Source: an uncultured Salinicoccus sp. (lineage in GTDB: Bacteria > Bacillota > Bacilli > Staphylococcales > Salinicoccaceae). From it: 64,000 nucleotides of DNA. Below, in pieces: positions 52,440-60,388 of the stretch; position 1 is the stretch's first letter, and the number at the start of each line of letters is the position of its first letter. The notes under the pieces were generated by a model that had not been told where the DNA came from, searched no databases, and saw only the letters and a program-made list of their open reading frames with translations. The translations under genes were made by a program, and so were the position numbers. The stretch covers positions 124,001-188,000 of the forward strand of contig CANLWV010000005.1 of assembly GCA_947494965.1 (NCBI GenBank), read 5' to 3'.

Positions 52440-53531
52440 TTATATGGTGCTGATTTCCTCAATACGTCCTTCGGCATCGATGAGCAGGCCATGCTGGGAA
52501 GCGGTGAGCAAGTCACGGTATATGCGATTCAATGGATTGTCTTCCATGATCATATCCATGCCGAGGTGGCGATAGAGCTGCTGGGCGCCGCTGACTGCAG
52601 CATGTGCGACCATTTTACTGTGGTCAGATACGGCGTCCAGAATTTCATCGTCCAGAACTTCCCCATCCATATGGGTCTGCCATGACGTCCTGACGGCATC
52701 ATAGTATGACTGGCGAGCCTGCATGAATGATGTTTCGTTGGCATTTAGAATATCGAGGGTATGGCGGTGGCGCATTTCATCTACTTCTTTGTCGGTCGAG
52801 AGCTTCGACTCGATCTGCCTGCGGGCCGCTTCATAGAAGTGGCGCGCGACTCCGATGACGGTAGCGGCGATATTGGCAGAAGCAAATGGCAAGAACGGAT
52901 AATGGTAGGCGGGATGGTCATAGTAAAAATGCGGCGCAGCGACATCAAAACGCCGATAGGCTGGGACGATGGCTTCTGTAACATGAATGGTATGGCTACC
53001 GGTGGCCTTCATGCCAAAAGCATTCCAGTCTTCTTCTATGGTCACCTGTTCCGGTGTAAAGGCGAAGGCATATAACGCCCCATCGTCTTCATCATCTGAG
53101 ACTATCCTGCACGTTGCGGTGAACAAGTTCGCAATCAGGGCGCCGCTTGCGTAGGGCCAGCTTCCGCTGATGATGTAGCCGGCGTCCGTCTTTCTCGCCG
53201 TGCCGAGTGGCCGGTCGCTGCCTGCTATAAAGAAGTTGCGGGCGGTGAAGAATTCTTCGACGGCTATCGGTGATAATGTGGCCGCAAAAAATCCCGCGCC
53301 AGAGCCAAGCTGTACGAGCCAGCCGAAACTGCCGTCGGCATAGGCCGCGGTTTCAAACGTCTGTAAGGCTTCAGGCAAAGGGGTCATGCTGCCACCGAGT
53401 GCCTTTGGCAGAAATAGTTTGAATAACCCCTCATCATACATATATTCAAGCATCTCATCGGTGGGGCGACCATTTTCTTCCATCGCAGCGGAATGCTTTC
53501 TGACTTCAGACACCATGTCCAGATCGATCAT
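52440..53531 (-). CDS. Acyl-CoA-dehydrogenase-like flavoenzyme in a TPP-controlled operon
   Basis: A 363-aa protein with the acyl-CoA dehydrogenase/group D flavin monooxygenase fold (HsaA, DszC and SfnB relatives): N-terminal helical domain, a beta domain with SGSWPYASGA and DWNAFGMKATGSH, and a C-terminal helical bundle. The catalytic Glu of true acyl-CoA dehydrogenases is not evident, and WNAFGMKATGS is typical of the monooxygenase branch. Its ATG overlaps the stop of the ABC ATPase gene (4 bases), so it is fully part of the riboswitch-led operon. It may oxidise an imported pyrimidine or thiazole compound for thiamine salvage. No direct evidence exists in the sequence for that substrate. 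Confidence 0.75.
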   Translation of the reverse strand: MIDLDMVSEVRKHSAAMEENGRPTDEMLEYMYDEGLFKLFLPKALGGSMTPLPEALQTFETAAYADGSFGWLVQLGSGAGFFAATLSPIAVEEFFTARNFFIAGSDRPLGTARKTDAGYIISGSWPYASGALIANLFTATCRIVSDDEDDGALYAFAFTPEQVTIEEDWNAFGMKATGSHTIHVTEAIVPAYRRFDVAAPHFYYDHPAYHYPFLPFASANIAATVIGVARHFYEAARRQIESKLSTDKEVDEMRHRHTLDILNANETSFMQARQSYYDAVRTSWQTHMDGEVLDDEILDAVSDHSKMVAHAAVSGAQQLYRHLGMDMIMEDNPLNRIYRDLLTASQHGLLIDAEGRIEEISTI

Positions 53532-54283
53532 TCTGTATCGCCTTCTTTCAGTAACAGGTAGATTTCCCTTCTCAGCTTGGTGAATGTATCTTCCAATGTG
53601 ATGTCATGGTGTCTTGGGCGTGCGAAGGGCACCTCAATTTCTTTTATTATTTTTGCTGGCTTGTCGGATAGTATCAATATGCGGTCCGACATATAGATTG
53701 CTTCTTCTATACTGTGCGTGATGAACAACACGGAGCGGCGGTCGGTCTCCCACATCTTGAGCAGCCAGTCCTGCATGTCTAGGCGGGTGAGTTCATCGAG
53801 CGCGCCAAACGGTTCGTCGAGCAGCATCAGCTGCTGAGGGCTGAGCAGGGAGCGGATGAAGGCGACTCTCTGCCGCATCCCACCGGACAGTGTATTGGGA
53901 TAGGATTTTTCGTATCCGCCAAGCCCTGCCCGTGTCAGCCATTTACGCGCCGTCTGGCGGTCGATGCTGCCGTTTATCTCCTGGACCAGAACAAGGTTGT
54001 CCTCAATCGTGCGCCAGGGCAGCAATGAATCCTGCTGCGGCAGATAACTGATGTTGCCTCGGGTGCCGTTGACCCGCTTGCCATCTATGAAGATATCGCC
54101 TTCATCCGGCTCGATCAGTCCACCGACCAGGTTGAATAGGGTACTCTTCCCGCTTCCCGACGGACCGAGAAGGGTGACGAACTCGCCGTCTCCGATGGTG
54201 ATGGAGAGGTCAGCCAACACTTCGATATCCGATGTGCCCCTGAATGTGTGGGTCAAATTTTCAATGTGGAGTTTAGCCGTCAT
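53528..54283 (-). CDS. thiZ: ABC transporter ATPase, ThiZ-like
   Basis: A 251-aa ATPase of the nitrate/sulfonate/taurine/pyrimidine-precursor importer family. Walker A GPSGSGKST, Q-loop LPQQDSLLPWR, signature LSGGMRQRVAF, Walker B LMLLDEPFGALDE and the H-loop ITHS are all intact. ATG 54283 is preferred because AAGGAG lies 9-11 bases before it; the upstream ATG at 54292 overlaps the ribosome binding site. It overlaps the permease gene. The ThiZ assignment comes from the TPP riboswitch and the THI5-like receptor, not from the ATPase itself. Confidence 0.85.
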   Translation of the reverse strand: MTAKLHIENLTHTFRGTSDIEVLADLSITIGDGEFVTLLGPSGSGKSTLFNLVGGLIEPDEGDIFIDGKRVNGTRGNISYLPQQDSLLPWRTIEDNLVLVQEINGSIDRQTARKWLTRAGLGGYEKSYPNTLSGGMRQRVAFIRSLLSPQQLMLLDEPFGALDELTRLDMQDWLLKMWETDRRSVLFITHSIEEAIYMSDRILILSDKPAKIIKEIEVPFARPRHHDITLEDTFTKLRREIYLLLKEGDTE

Positions 54284-55052
54284 CTCGATCATCTCCTTCC
54301 GTATTCCACGGGATCATCCATTTTTCAAGCAACAGGATGAAGCCAAACAGAATCATGCTGATCAGCATGATCGCAAAAATCGATACAAATACCTGATCTG
54401 TCCTAAAGGCAGAAGAGGCAACTGTCATGAAGACACCAAGCCCTTTTTGAGCCCCGAGCCATTCGGCGATAACTGCACCCATTACGCTGTATGTGGCAGA
54501 AATCTTCAGACCCGAGAAGAAGTAGGGCAGGGCGCTTGGCCATTCCAGCTTGAAGAATATCTGCCTGCGGCTCGCGCCGATCATGCGCATATAGTTGAGG
54601 AGCGCTGGATTGGTCTGCCTGAATCCATCGATCAGGGAAACGGCGATCGGGAAGAAGCAGACGAGTGTGATGATCAGTATCTTCGGCAAGGCACCGAAGC
54701 CGAACCACAGTACGAGCAGCGGAGCCAGCGCAATGATCGGAATGTTCTGCGACAATACCATCAATGGATATACAGCCTGCCGCACTTGGGGCACAAGGTG
54801 AAGTCCAAGTGCCAGAACGATTCCAACCGAGGCGCCGATGGCGAATCCGCCGAGTGCGATCAGCACGGTGGAGAGGCTATGGTCCAATATACGTGGATAG
54901 ATCTGCATGCCTTCTTCGAATATTTGAACTGGGCTTGGCAGCATCCAGCTTGGAATGTCAAACAGCGAAGCCGCCAACTGCCAGATGGCGAGGATGAGAA
55001 TAATGACGGAAACAGGCGCCACAACATTCCATGAGAGTAGGCGTTTCATCAT
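54273..55052 (-). CDS. thiX: ABC transporter permease, ThiX-like
   Basis: A 259-aa permease with six TM helices of the binding-protein-dependent type (SsuC/TauC-like). The EAA loop reads MRMIGASRRQIFFKLEWPSA. It begins directly at the stop of the receptor gene and overlaps the ATPase gene by about 10 bases. Part of the importer for thiamine precursors, by operon context. Confidence 0.87.
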   Translation of the reverse strand: MMKRLLSWNVVAPVSVIILILAIWQLAASLFDIPSWMLPSPVQIFEEGMQIYPRILDHSLSTVLIALGGFAIGASVGIVLALGLHLVPQVRQAVYPLMVLSQNIPIIALAPLLVLWFGFGALPKILIITLVCFFPIAVSLIDGFRQTNPALLNYMRMIGASRRQIFFKLEWPSALPYFFSGLKISATYSVMGAVIAEWLGAQKGLGVFMTVASSAFRTDQVFVSIFAIMLISMILFGFILLLEKWMIPWNTEGDDRDDG

Positions 55053-56051
55053 CTAATCATCCGAGCTTCCCGGCAGGAAATCATTGGTATAGGCTGCGTC
55101 GACGTCCAGCTCAGAATCGATCAGCTCATTTTCATACATCCAAGCCATATAGTTCTGCCATACATCACGCTCCTGGTGGCCCCAGTATGGCGCATCCCCC
55201 TGATAGACATCGGTCAGCCATTTCTGGCTTGCTATGACGAGTTCCTCATCAAGGTCTGGTTCTGTATCAATCAGGTGTTGGGCTGCCTGTTCAGGTTCAT
55301 CCATTGCCAGTTGGTACCCTTTGGCAGTCGCCTTTGTAAAGGCTTCAACCATCTCCGGGTCTTCTTCAATCAGTTTTTCATTGGTGATCATGACAGGCGT
55401 ATAGAAGTTCAGCGCATCCGAATACTCGGTGAAGGAAATCGTATTGAGCGGAAAGTCCCGAAGTTCTGCTTCAACCCCCGTCCAACCGTAATAGATCCAG
55501 GCGAAATCGACATCACGCTGTACAGCAGTGAAGAAGTCCGTCTCTCCGATATTCAGGATATCCACTTCACTGATATCTGCACCATCAGCTTTCATGATGG
55601 ACGCGATGGTCTCCTCTTCGATTGGAGAGCCATAGCCGCCATAGGTCTGTCCTTCAAGGTCGGCCGGGGTCTCAAGATCATATTCTTTCGGGGAGGCAAG
55701 ATAGGACGTGTTGTCCTGGATGATGGCAGCAAGCGACACGATGGACACGCCCTGCAACCTCGATTGGGTGACGTTCTCCTGGGCACTGATGCCGAAATCT
55801 CCATTACCAGTAGCAACCGTCTGTTCGGCTCCCGCTTCACCAGGCAACACAATTTCGACGTCCAGCCCCTGCTCTTCGTAATAGCCTTCTGCTTTTGCGG
55901 CATAGATGCCGGTATGGTTTGTATTTGGAGTCCAGTCGAGGACGAAAGTGACATCCTTCAATCCGTCTTCACCAGTTGATCCCGTGTCTTCCCCTCCGCC
56001 GCAGGCGGACAGGAACAGTATTGCAACCATGGAATAGAACATTCTTCTCAT
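55053..56051 (-). CDS. thiY: THI5/NMT1-like substrate-binding lipoprotein, ThiY-like
   Basis: A 332-aa lipoprotein. Start ATG 56051 (AGGAG upstream) gives MRRMFYSMVAILFLSACGGG with lipobox LSAC; the frame extends 22 codons further into the riboswitch leader and is not used. The mature part opens with VTFVLDWTPNTNHTGIYAA, the signature of the THI5/NMT1 family that binds HMP or formylaminopyrimidine, with EGYYEEQGLDVEIV and GDFGISAQE following. Together with the permease and ATPase it should import the pyrimidine moiety of thiamine. Confidence 0.88.
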   Translation of the reverse strand: MRRMFYSMVAILFLSACGGGEDTGSTGEDGLKDVTFVLDWTPNTNHTGIYAAKAEGYYEEQGLDVEIVLPGEAGAEQTVATGNGDFGISAQENVTQSRLQGVSIVSLAAIIQDNTSYLASPKEYDLETPADLEGQTYGGYGSPIEEETIASIMKADGADISEVDILNIGETDFFTAVQRDVDFAWIYYGWTGVEAELRDFPLNTISFTEYSDALNFYTPVMITNEKLIEEDPEMVEAFTKATAKGYQLAMDEPEQAAQHLIDTEPDLDEELVIASQKWLTDVYQGDAPYWGHQERDVWQNYMAWMYENELIDSELDVDAAYTNDFLPGSSDD

Positions 56052-56099
56052 AATATATTCTCCTCTCGAAAATGGCGGTGTCTGGTGACCATTCTGGAA

Positions 56100-56135
56100 A
56101 TGGACATAAAAAAACACCTTCCGTATCTGGAGGCG
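56100..56135 (-). terminator. Leader terminator of the TPP riboswitch
   Basis: Read on the minus strand: ACGCCTCC, loop AGATAC, GGAAGGTG followed by seven T, with one bulge. It lies between the aptamer and the receptor start, so control is probably by transcription attenuation; GGTGCC/GGCACC sequences upstream (about 56150-56165) can pair alternatively as an antiterminator. Confidence 0.6.
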
Positions 56136-56190
56136 TCAAAGAGCAGTGGAGGCGTGGTGCCTAGTACCTGGCAAGGACCAAAACCGCCAC

Positions 56191-56274
56191 ACATTCCCTA
56201 CGCTGGTATTATCCAGATCAGGTCAAAGGGTCAGGATGCATCCTTCTCAGCCATTGCTATGGCTCCCCCATGTA
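56191..56274 (-). promoter_or_regulatory. TPP (THI-box) riboswitch aptamer
   Basis: On the minus strand: ACATGGGGGAGCC, then GCTGAGA, and the highly conserved 3' part ACCTGATCTGGATAATACC followed by AGCGTAGGGAA, with P1 closed by ACAT/ATGT. These are the diagnostic thiamine pyrophosphate aptamer elements. It leads the thiY-thiX-thiZ-flavoenzyme operon and should switch it off when TPP is plentiful. Confidence 0.95.
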
Positions 56275-56538
56275 TCACTATTATTTTCTTAACACAGTAT
56301 AACATGATGCGGACAGGGGTTAAAGCTGGAAGGGGAGTGTGGAGTAATTTGGAGAGGAAATGGTCAATCGAAAATGGAGGCTAACGGCATAAAAAATATC
56401 TCTCCGGTATAAAAGGGCTGGGAATCACTCGAAGTTACCAATGGGAAGACAGTTCGGAAAGCGATCATTTTATTCGGTGGAATCAACAGAAGGAGCGGGA
56501 CATCACTTACCTTTAAATGCTTTGTAGATTCTGTTTTA

Positions 56539-56645
56539 TTTACGGGGCAACGTGAAAATGCTATAATATAAGTAATCAAACATTGTTGCTTAACATGACA
56601 CACCAAACCCCCAATCTATGGCAGTAGATTGGGGGTTTTTTGGTG
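56539..56645 (+). ncRNA. Fst-type antitoxin RNA (RNA II-like) with its promoter
   Basis: A strong promoter TTTACG (56539-56544), 17 bases, TATAAT (56562-56567) drives a predicted RNA of about 70 bases from near 56574 to the bidirectional terminator. It contains TCAAACATTGTTGC (56576-56589), identical to + strand bases 56742-56755, so the RNA is complementary to the start-codon region of the toxin mRNA in trans, and complementary at the shared terminator. This is the RNA I/RNA II design of the par/Fst locus. Confidence 0.75.
56608..56641. terminator. Shared bidirectional terminator of the toxin-antitoxin locus
   Basis: A perfect 11-bp stem CCCCCAATCTA / TAGATTGGGGG with TGGCAG loop, T-run on the + strand and A-run before it. 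Flanking ACACCAAA/TTTGGTGT extends the pairing. Both convergent RNAs can end here. Confidence 0.92.
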
Positions 56646-56665
56646 TTATTGGTATAGCCATCTAG

Positions 56666-56761
56666 TTAGTCTTCACGATTATCCAACCAATACGATAATA
56701 ATGTGATTACTGCACCGACTAAAATTGGTGCAATAAGGGACTCAAACATTGTTGCAAACAT
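56666..56761 (-). CDS. Fst/PepA1-like type I toxin peptide
   Basis: A 31-aa peptide: short N-terminus, one TM helix with the family core LIAPILVGAVITLL followed by SYWL, and a charged end DNRED. The APxxxG...YWL pattern is the Fst family signature; such peptides insert in the membrane and disturb division and membrane integrity when antitoxin RNA is lost. AAGGAGG sits ideally before ATG 56761. Its first seven codons contain the repeat targeted by the antitoxin RNA. A -10-like TAAAAT at 56816-56821 could start the mRNA about 45 bases upstream. Too short for routine gene calling. Confidence 0.85.
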   Translation of the reverse strand: MFATMFESLIAPILVGAVITLLSYWLDNRED

Positions 56762-56865
56762 GGTGTTACCTCCTTCCATGCTATCCGCACAGAAGTGAAC
56801 TAGATGACCGCATCAATTTTATCATATAAAACGTTTTTGAATACATCGCTTTTATATAGTGAAGA

Positions 56866-57335
56866 CTAATCTAGATTGTTCTTAATTCTATAGATCGTCT
56901 GTCGTGTAATCCCGACCTCTTTGGCAATTTGAGATATGGCAATATTTTCATTCAACTGAGAAACGACACGATGTTAAACAAATCGCTTTTGAGGACTTTT
57001 GGCATTTGGGGGGATAAAGTGTTGGTCGTCCTTTATAGATTCCCTTGCTTTTTGCTAATTTAATGCCCTGAGTTTGCCTGCGCTTTGACTCCGAACGCTC
57101 CTGTTCTGCAATCATGGCCAGGATTTGGATAATTTGATCTTTAATAAATTTATCCAACAAAGGGTTACCGATTGCTTCACTCATTATAGGCAAACTTGTG
57201 ATGATCAGCTGGACATCCTTCTGTTTCAAAAAAATATGGTATCTATCACTTCATCATAATTTCTCCCCAGACCATCAATGGATTCTACGATGAGTAGATT
57301 TCCTAAACGCCAAATACTAAGACTTCTTTAAAATA
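56866..57335 (-). pseudogene. Broken serine recombinase (resolvase/invertase)
   Basis: Resolvase-type sequence is spread over three frames. An N-terminal piece carries [18 protein letters not shown] (about 57310-57235; normally S-x-DRLGR), the middle [15 protein letters not shown] with [15 protein letters not shown] (within 56948-57229), and the C-terminal helix-turn-helix SQIAKEVGITRQTIYRIK ends at TAG 56866-56868. Frameshifts lie near 57230 and in a C run near 57008, plus an in-frame TAA. The N-terminal catalytic Ser region is missing altogether. A dead relic, consistent with an old plasmid or transposon. Confidence 0.75.
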
Positions 57336-57643
57336 CTTCGCTCATTTACAGTGGCGCCAGACCTCTTTTCTGAATGTAATTAAAATACACCCTAATCACA
57401 CACTCTGAATCCAGTATTATCAACACCATCAAACTGTCTATTTAGGGTCTACCTTAGATAGACAGAAATAAAGAATTATTTATTACTAAACTGTAAATTT
57501 TAGCTTTATTTTGCACTTATTTTAAGAGTTATTTTGCGTCTATACTACGTAAAGAAAGTCTAATCTCTTTTCTATTTAATCAGAAGATTAGAACTTTTTT
57601 TTATTATTCTTCAAACACGCTCGATTGCTATACGATCATAGTC
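57336..57643. other. A+T-rich spacer without recognised content
   Basis: About 300 bases. No coding frame, riboswitch or terminator that I can support. A short repeat-like GATAGACAG motif near 57470 is too weak to call. Confidence 0.3.
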
Positions 57644-58063
57644 TTATTTACTTTCAAAAATACATTGAAAACGCTCCACACCTGGATACTTTTCGCCTAA
57701 ACTAATTATGTTGAATCCATAACTTTTATAAAAATTTACAGCTTCTTTATCTGTTTCAGCAGAAATAAAAGATAGTGAATGTTTATCTTTGATGAAACTA
57801 ATCATTTTACTTCCGATGCTTTCGCCCCTGTGGTTTGGAGATACTGCTATATGTTTTATTTCACAACGTCTTTTATCTATCAATTCTATCCCTATACAAC
57901 CCAAAGTATCATTTTCAAAACCATAACTATACAATTTTCTAACTGGTGATTGGATATATAAATCATATTCTCGCTTGATATTCTTTTCAGAAGTTGCAAA
58001 GGATAACAGTTTCCTTAAACTAGGTTGGATAGAATTCGATTTAATTTCTTCCATAAAAATCAT
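57644..58063 (-). CDS. GNAT-family N-acetyltransferase
   Basis: A 139-aa single-domain acetyltransferase using acetyl-CoA. The A-motif strand and loop read KHIAVSPNHRGESIGSKMI (CoA pyrophosphate loop R-G-x-S-I-G), with FYKSYGF at the C-terminus, a standard GNAT ending. Substrate unknown; small GNATs of this kind modify proteins, amino acids or antibiotics. Two ATGs compete (58063 and 58054); GAAGGG is nearer the first. A+T-rich and located in the mobile-DNA scar. Confidence 0.8.
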   Translation of the reverse strand: MIFMEEIKSNSIQPSLRKLLSFATSEKNIKREYDLYIQSPVRKLYSYGFENDTLGCIGIELIDKRRCEIKHIAVSPNHRGESIGSKMISFIKDKHSLSFISAETDKEAVNFYKSYGFNIISLGEKYPGVERFQCIFESK

Positions 58064-58384
58064 CCATCCCTTCTTGTATTAACTGGCCCATTTATTTAAT
58101 TGTATTGTATCAAAATACACCCTTTATTAATATTTATTTTCGATTTATGACCAACGATATTCAATTAAGCATGCTATACAGTGGTTCGCAAAAGTACATG
58201 ACAAATAAAGAACGTTCGTAAATAATTTTTATATGTTTATGAACTTTACTTTCTCTTAGTTGAGACCCTTTATATGCTGTTCGTTAATGTGTACTTTTAA
58301 GAACGATTTATATATGTAAAATTTAATAAGCATGGTAAAAACTTTATGCAATTGGTATATTATAAAAATTAAGGGGATGTAGCT
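58064..58384. other. Spacer between divergent GNAT genes
   Basis: About 320 A+T-rich bases that must hold promoters of both GNAT genes. An AAAAGTACA motif occurs in inverted orientation near 58192 and 58295 within partly similar surroundings, possibly an IS end or operator, but I cannot assign it. Confidence 0.3.
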
Positions 58385-58972
58385 ATGATAATAAGAGAAT
58401 ATCGACAAACAGATGAAGTGGGTTGGATCAGATGCAGGGTGCTCGCTTTTCTGGGAACTGCGTATTTTGATAATGTATTGCAGCAAAAAGAAAAATACGA
58501 AAATGAATGTATTGAATTAGTAGCTGAAAACGACGGGAAAATAATTGGACTATTAGATGTAGAATGTGAACAAGTAGAACAGAGTGTATGTTCAAGAGGT
58601 GAAGGTTTAGGAGGAATGCTTTGGCATATAGCAGTCCACCCGGATTATCAGCGACAAGAAATCGGAGAGAAATTGCTCCAAGAAGCTGAAAAGCGTGCTG
58701 GTGCACTAGGGTTGAAGCGATTTGAAGCATGGACACGTGATGATAAATGGGTACAGAAGTGGTATGAAAAGATGAACTTTCAATCAGTTGAATCCTATCA
58801 CCATATATATTTTGAAGGTAATGAAGGCGCTGACATTATAACAGTTTCAGTGTCAAAATTAAATCTTGTGCATAGTTTTGCCCATTATACAGGGGAGCAG
58901 ATTGAATACTTTAGGGCCACAAATCAAAGAATACATGAATGCATTTGTTATGAAAAAATTTTTCAAGCATAA
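58385..58972 (+). CDS. GNAT-family N-acetyltransferase, larger
   Basis: A 195-aa acetyltransferase. The core (about 1-150) has the CoA loop HPDYQRQEIGEKLL and WYEKMNF near the end of the domain. The C-terminal 45 residues (VHSFAHYTGEQIEYFR ...) are an extra segment not typical of the minimal domain. AAGGGGATG ribosome binding site. Substrate unknown. Monocistronic. Confidence 0.82.
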   Translation: MIIREYRQTDEVGWIRCRVLAFLGTAYFDNVLQQKEKYENECIELVAENDGKIIGLLDVECEQVEQSVCSRGEGLGGMLWHIAVHPDYQRQEIGEKLLQEAEKRAGALGLKRFEAWTRDDKWVQKWYEKMNFQSVESYHHIYFEGNEGADIITVSVSKLNLVHSFAHYTGEQIEYFRATNQRIHECICYEKIFQA

Positions 58973-59229
58973 TATAAATAGAGAATAATCTGATTTAACT
59001 TAAATCTCGGAGTGATTTTTTTGTACAACAATCAAAACTGCCAACGTACCTTTTAGGGGACGGATGCCGATGCCAGTAATCAAGGTGGAACACTTACCAG
59101 TGGAGGATGGGAAAACTGTCCTACAGTGGTTGATACAAATTTTATAAAGTCAATCGTGGTCCGGATCAAAAGATAAAAGATGCTTTTGGGAAGCAGGAAT
59201 TGGAAGTAATCACGTTGTAGGTCAGTGCG

Positions 59230-59485
59230 GTGAATCTGTACATTCCCCTTGAAAGCCTGGAACTGCCCTTGGCAGGAAATTTAAAACAGGCCTTTCAAAC
59301 ACAGCCGCCAAATGCCGGACTCATTCATCATTCAGATCGCGGTAGTCAATCTGCGCCCCTTGATTATCAGAGATATCGCAAAACTGAGTATTTGGGAGTA
59401 TATTGTCAGCTTTTATAACTATCAGCGGATTCATTCGTACTTAGGGTACCTGTCGCCCATTACGTTTGAGAAACAGCCAGTTTGA
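59230..59485 (+). pseudogene. IS3-family transposase remnant
   Basis: The integrase-core signature LIHHSDRGSQ is clear in one frame; the expected C-terminal end FYNYQRIHSYLGYLSPITFE follows in another frame and stops at 59485. The N-terminal catalytic part and the usual middle are missing, and flanking 58980-59229 holds only unrecognisable fragments. Dead copy. Confidence 0.75.
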
Positions 59486-59552
59486 TTGAACACTTCCCCT
59501 TCCTTTTTTACTGCGGTTTTTTATGAAAAATGGCAAGTGTTCCAATTTAATG

Positions 59553-59577
59553 TGTCCACTATCCTGACAGAAGTCCA
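59553..59577. mobile_element. Likely IS3-family terminal inverted repeat
   Basis: TGTCCACTATCCTGACAGAA followed by GTCCA has the form of an IS3-family end (TG... with TGTCC/GTCCA), about 70 bases after the transposase tail. The matching left end was not found, in line with a truncated element. Confidence 0.45.
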
Positions 59578-59686
59578 TTTTACTAAGATAAGGAAAGTAC
59601 GATGATTTACTAAGTTGAGTATTATTGAGAGAATGATATTAAATAGAGAAATCTTTTATTTTTTTGCAACAGGAAGGAAGATGGAC

Positions 59687-60388
59687 ATGGCTACTATTAT
59701 GGTTGTTGAAGATAATAATGAACTAAGAAACATACTACTTGATCATCTAACTAGGTACGGACATGAATGCGAAACTATTTTTCAGTTTGATGATATCTTA
59801 TCAACATTTTTACAGATTAACCCTGAACTTGTTTTACTCGATATTAACCTCCCAACTTATGATGGGTATTATTGGTGTAGACAAATTAGGAAACATTCAA
59901 AGTGTCCTATCATTTTTATATCGGCTCGGGAAGGTACAATGGATCAAGTAATGGCGATCGAAAATGGCGCTGATGATTATATAACGAAACCTTTTTCACT
60001 TGAGATTGTAATGGCTAAAATAAAAAGTCAACTTAGGAGAACCTTAGGTGAGTATGCTTTGCAACAAGATGAGAAAGTAATTGAATTTGAAGGGCTCGCT
60101 TATTATCCTGAAAAACTGGAGCTTAGGTTCAAGGGGAAACATAACAGTTTATCCAAAAGAGAAGGAGCAATGGTGGAAATTTTACTTTCTCGCGGGGATA
60201 AAATCACAAGTCGTAATCGATTAATGGAGAAGATATGGGATACTGATGAATTTGTGGATGAGAATACTTTGAATGTGTACATTTCAAGACTTAGAAAATT
60301 ACTTAAAGATTTTGGGATAGGGGATGCAATCGAGACTATTCGCGGGGGAGGATATAGAATGAACAATACGTGGGATCACTCAGAATGA
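59687..60388 (+). CDS. OmpR-family response regulator, BceR/GraR type
   Basis: A 233-aa regulator: receiver domain (MVVEDNNELRN start, phospho-Asp in LVLLDINLPTYDG, FISAREG, ENGADDYITKPF) and a C-terminal winged helix (SKREGAMVEILLSRG ... YISRLRKLL ... IRGGGYRMN). This subtype controls peptide-antibiotic ABC pumps. ATG 59687 is chosen (GGAAGGAAG 7 bases before); ATG 59681 is possible. The stop overlaps the kinase start. A TNACA-N4-TGTAA-type site lies before the pump genes downstream. Confidence 0.9.
   Translation: MATIMVVEDNNELRNILLDHLTRYGHECETIFQFDDILSTFLQINPELVLLDINLPTYDGYYWCRQIRKHSKCPIIFISAREGTMDQVMAIENGADDYITKPFSLEIVMAKIKSQLRRTLGEYALQQDEKVIEFEGLAYYPEKLELRFKGKHNSLSKREGAMVEILLSRGDKITSRNRLMEKIWDTDEFVDENTLNVYISRLRKLLKDFGIGDAIETIRGGGYRMNNTWDHSE

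Noticed and set aside
54051-55034. 327-codon + strand frame across the ThiZ/ThiX-like genes
   Set aside because: Antisense to two overlapping ABC genes and without recognisable motifs or ribosome binding site.
58145-58320. Partly inverted repeats around AAAAGTACA as transposon ends
   Set aside because: Similarity is short and interrupted, and no transposase lies between them.
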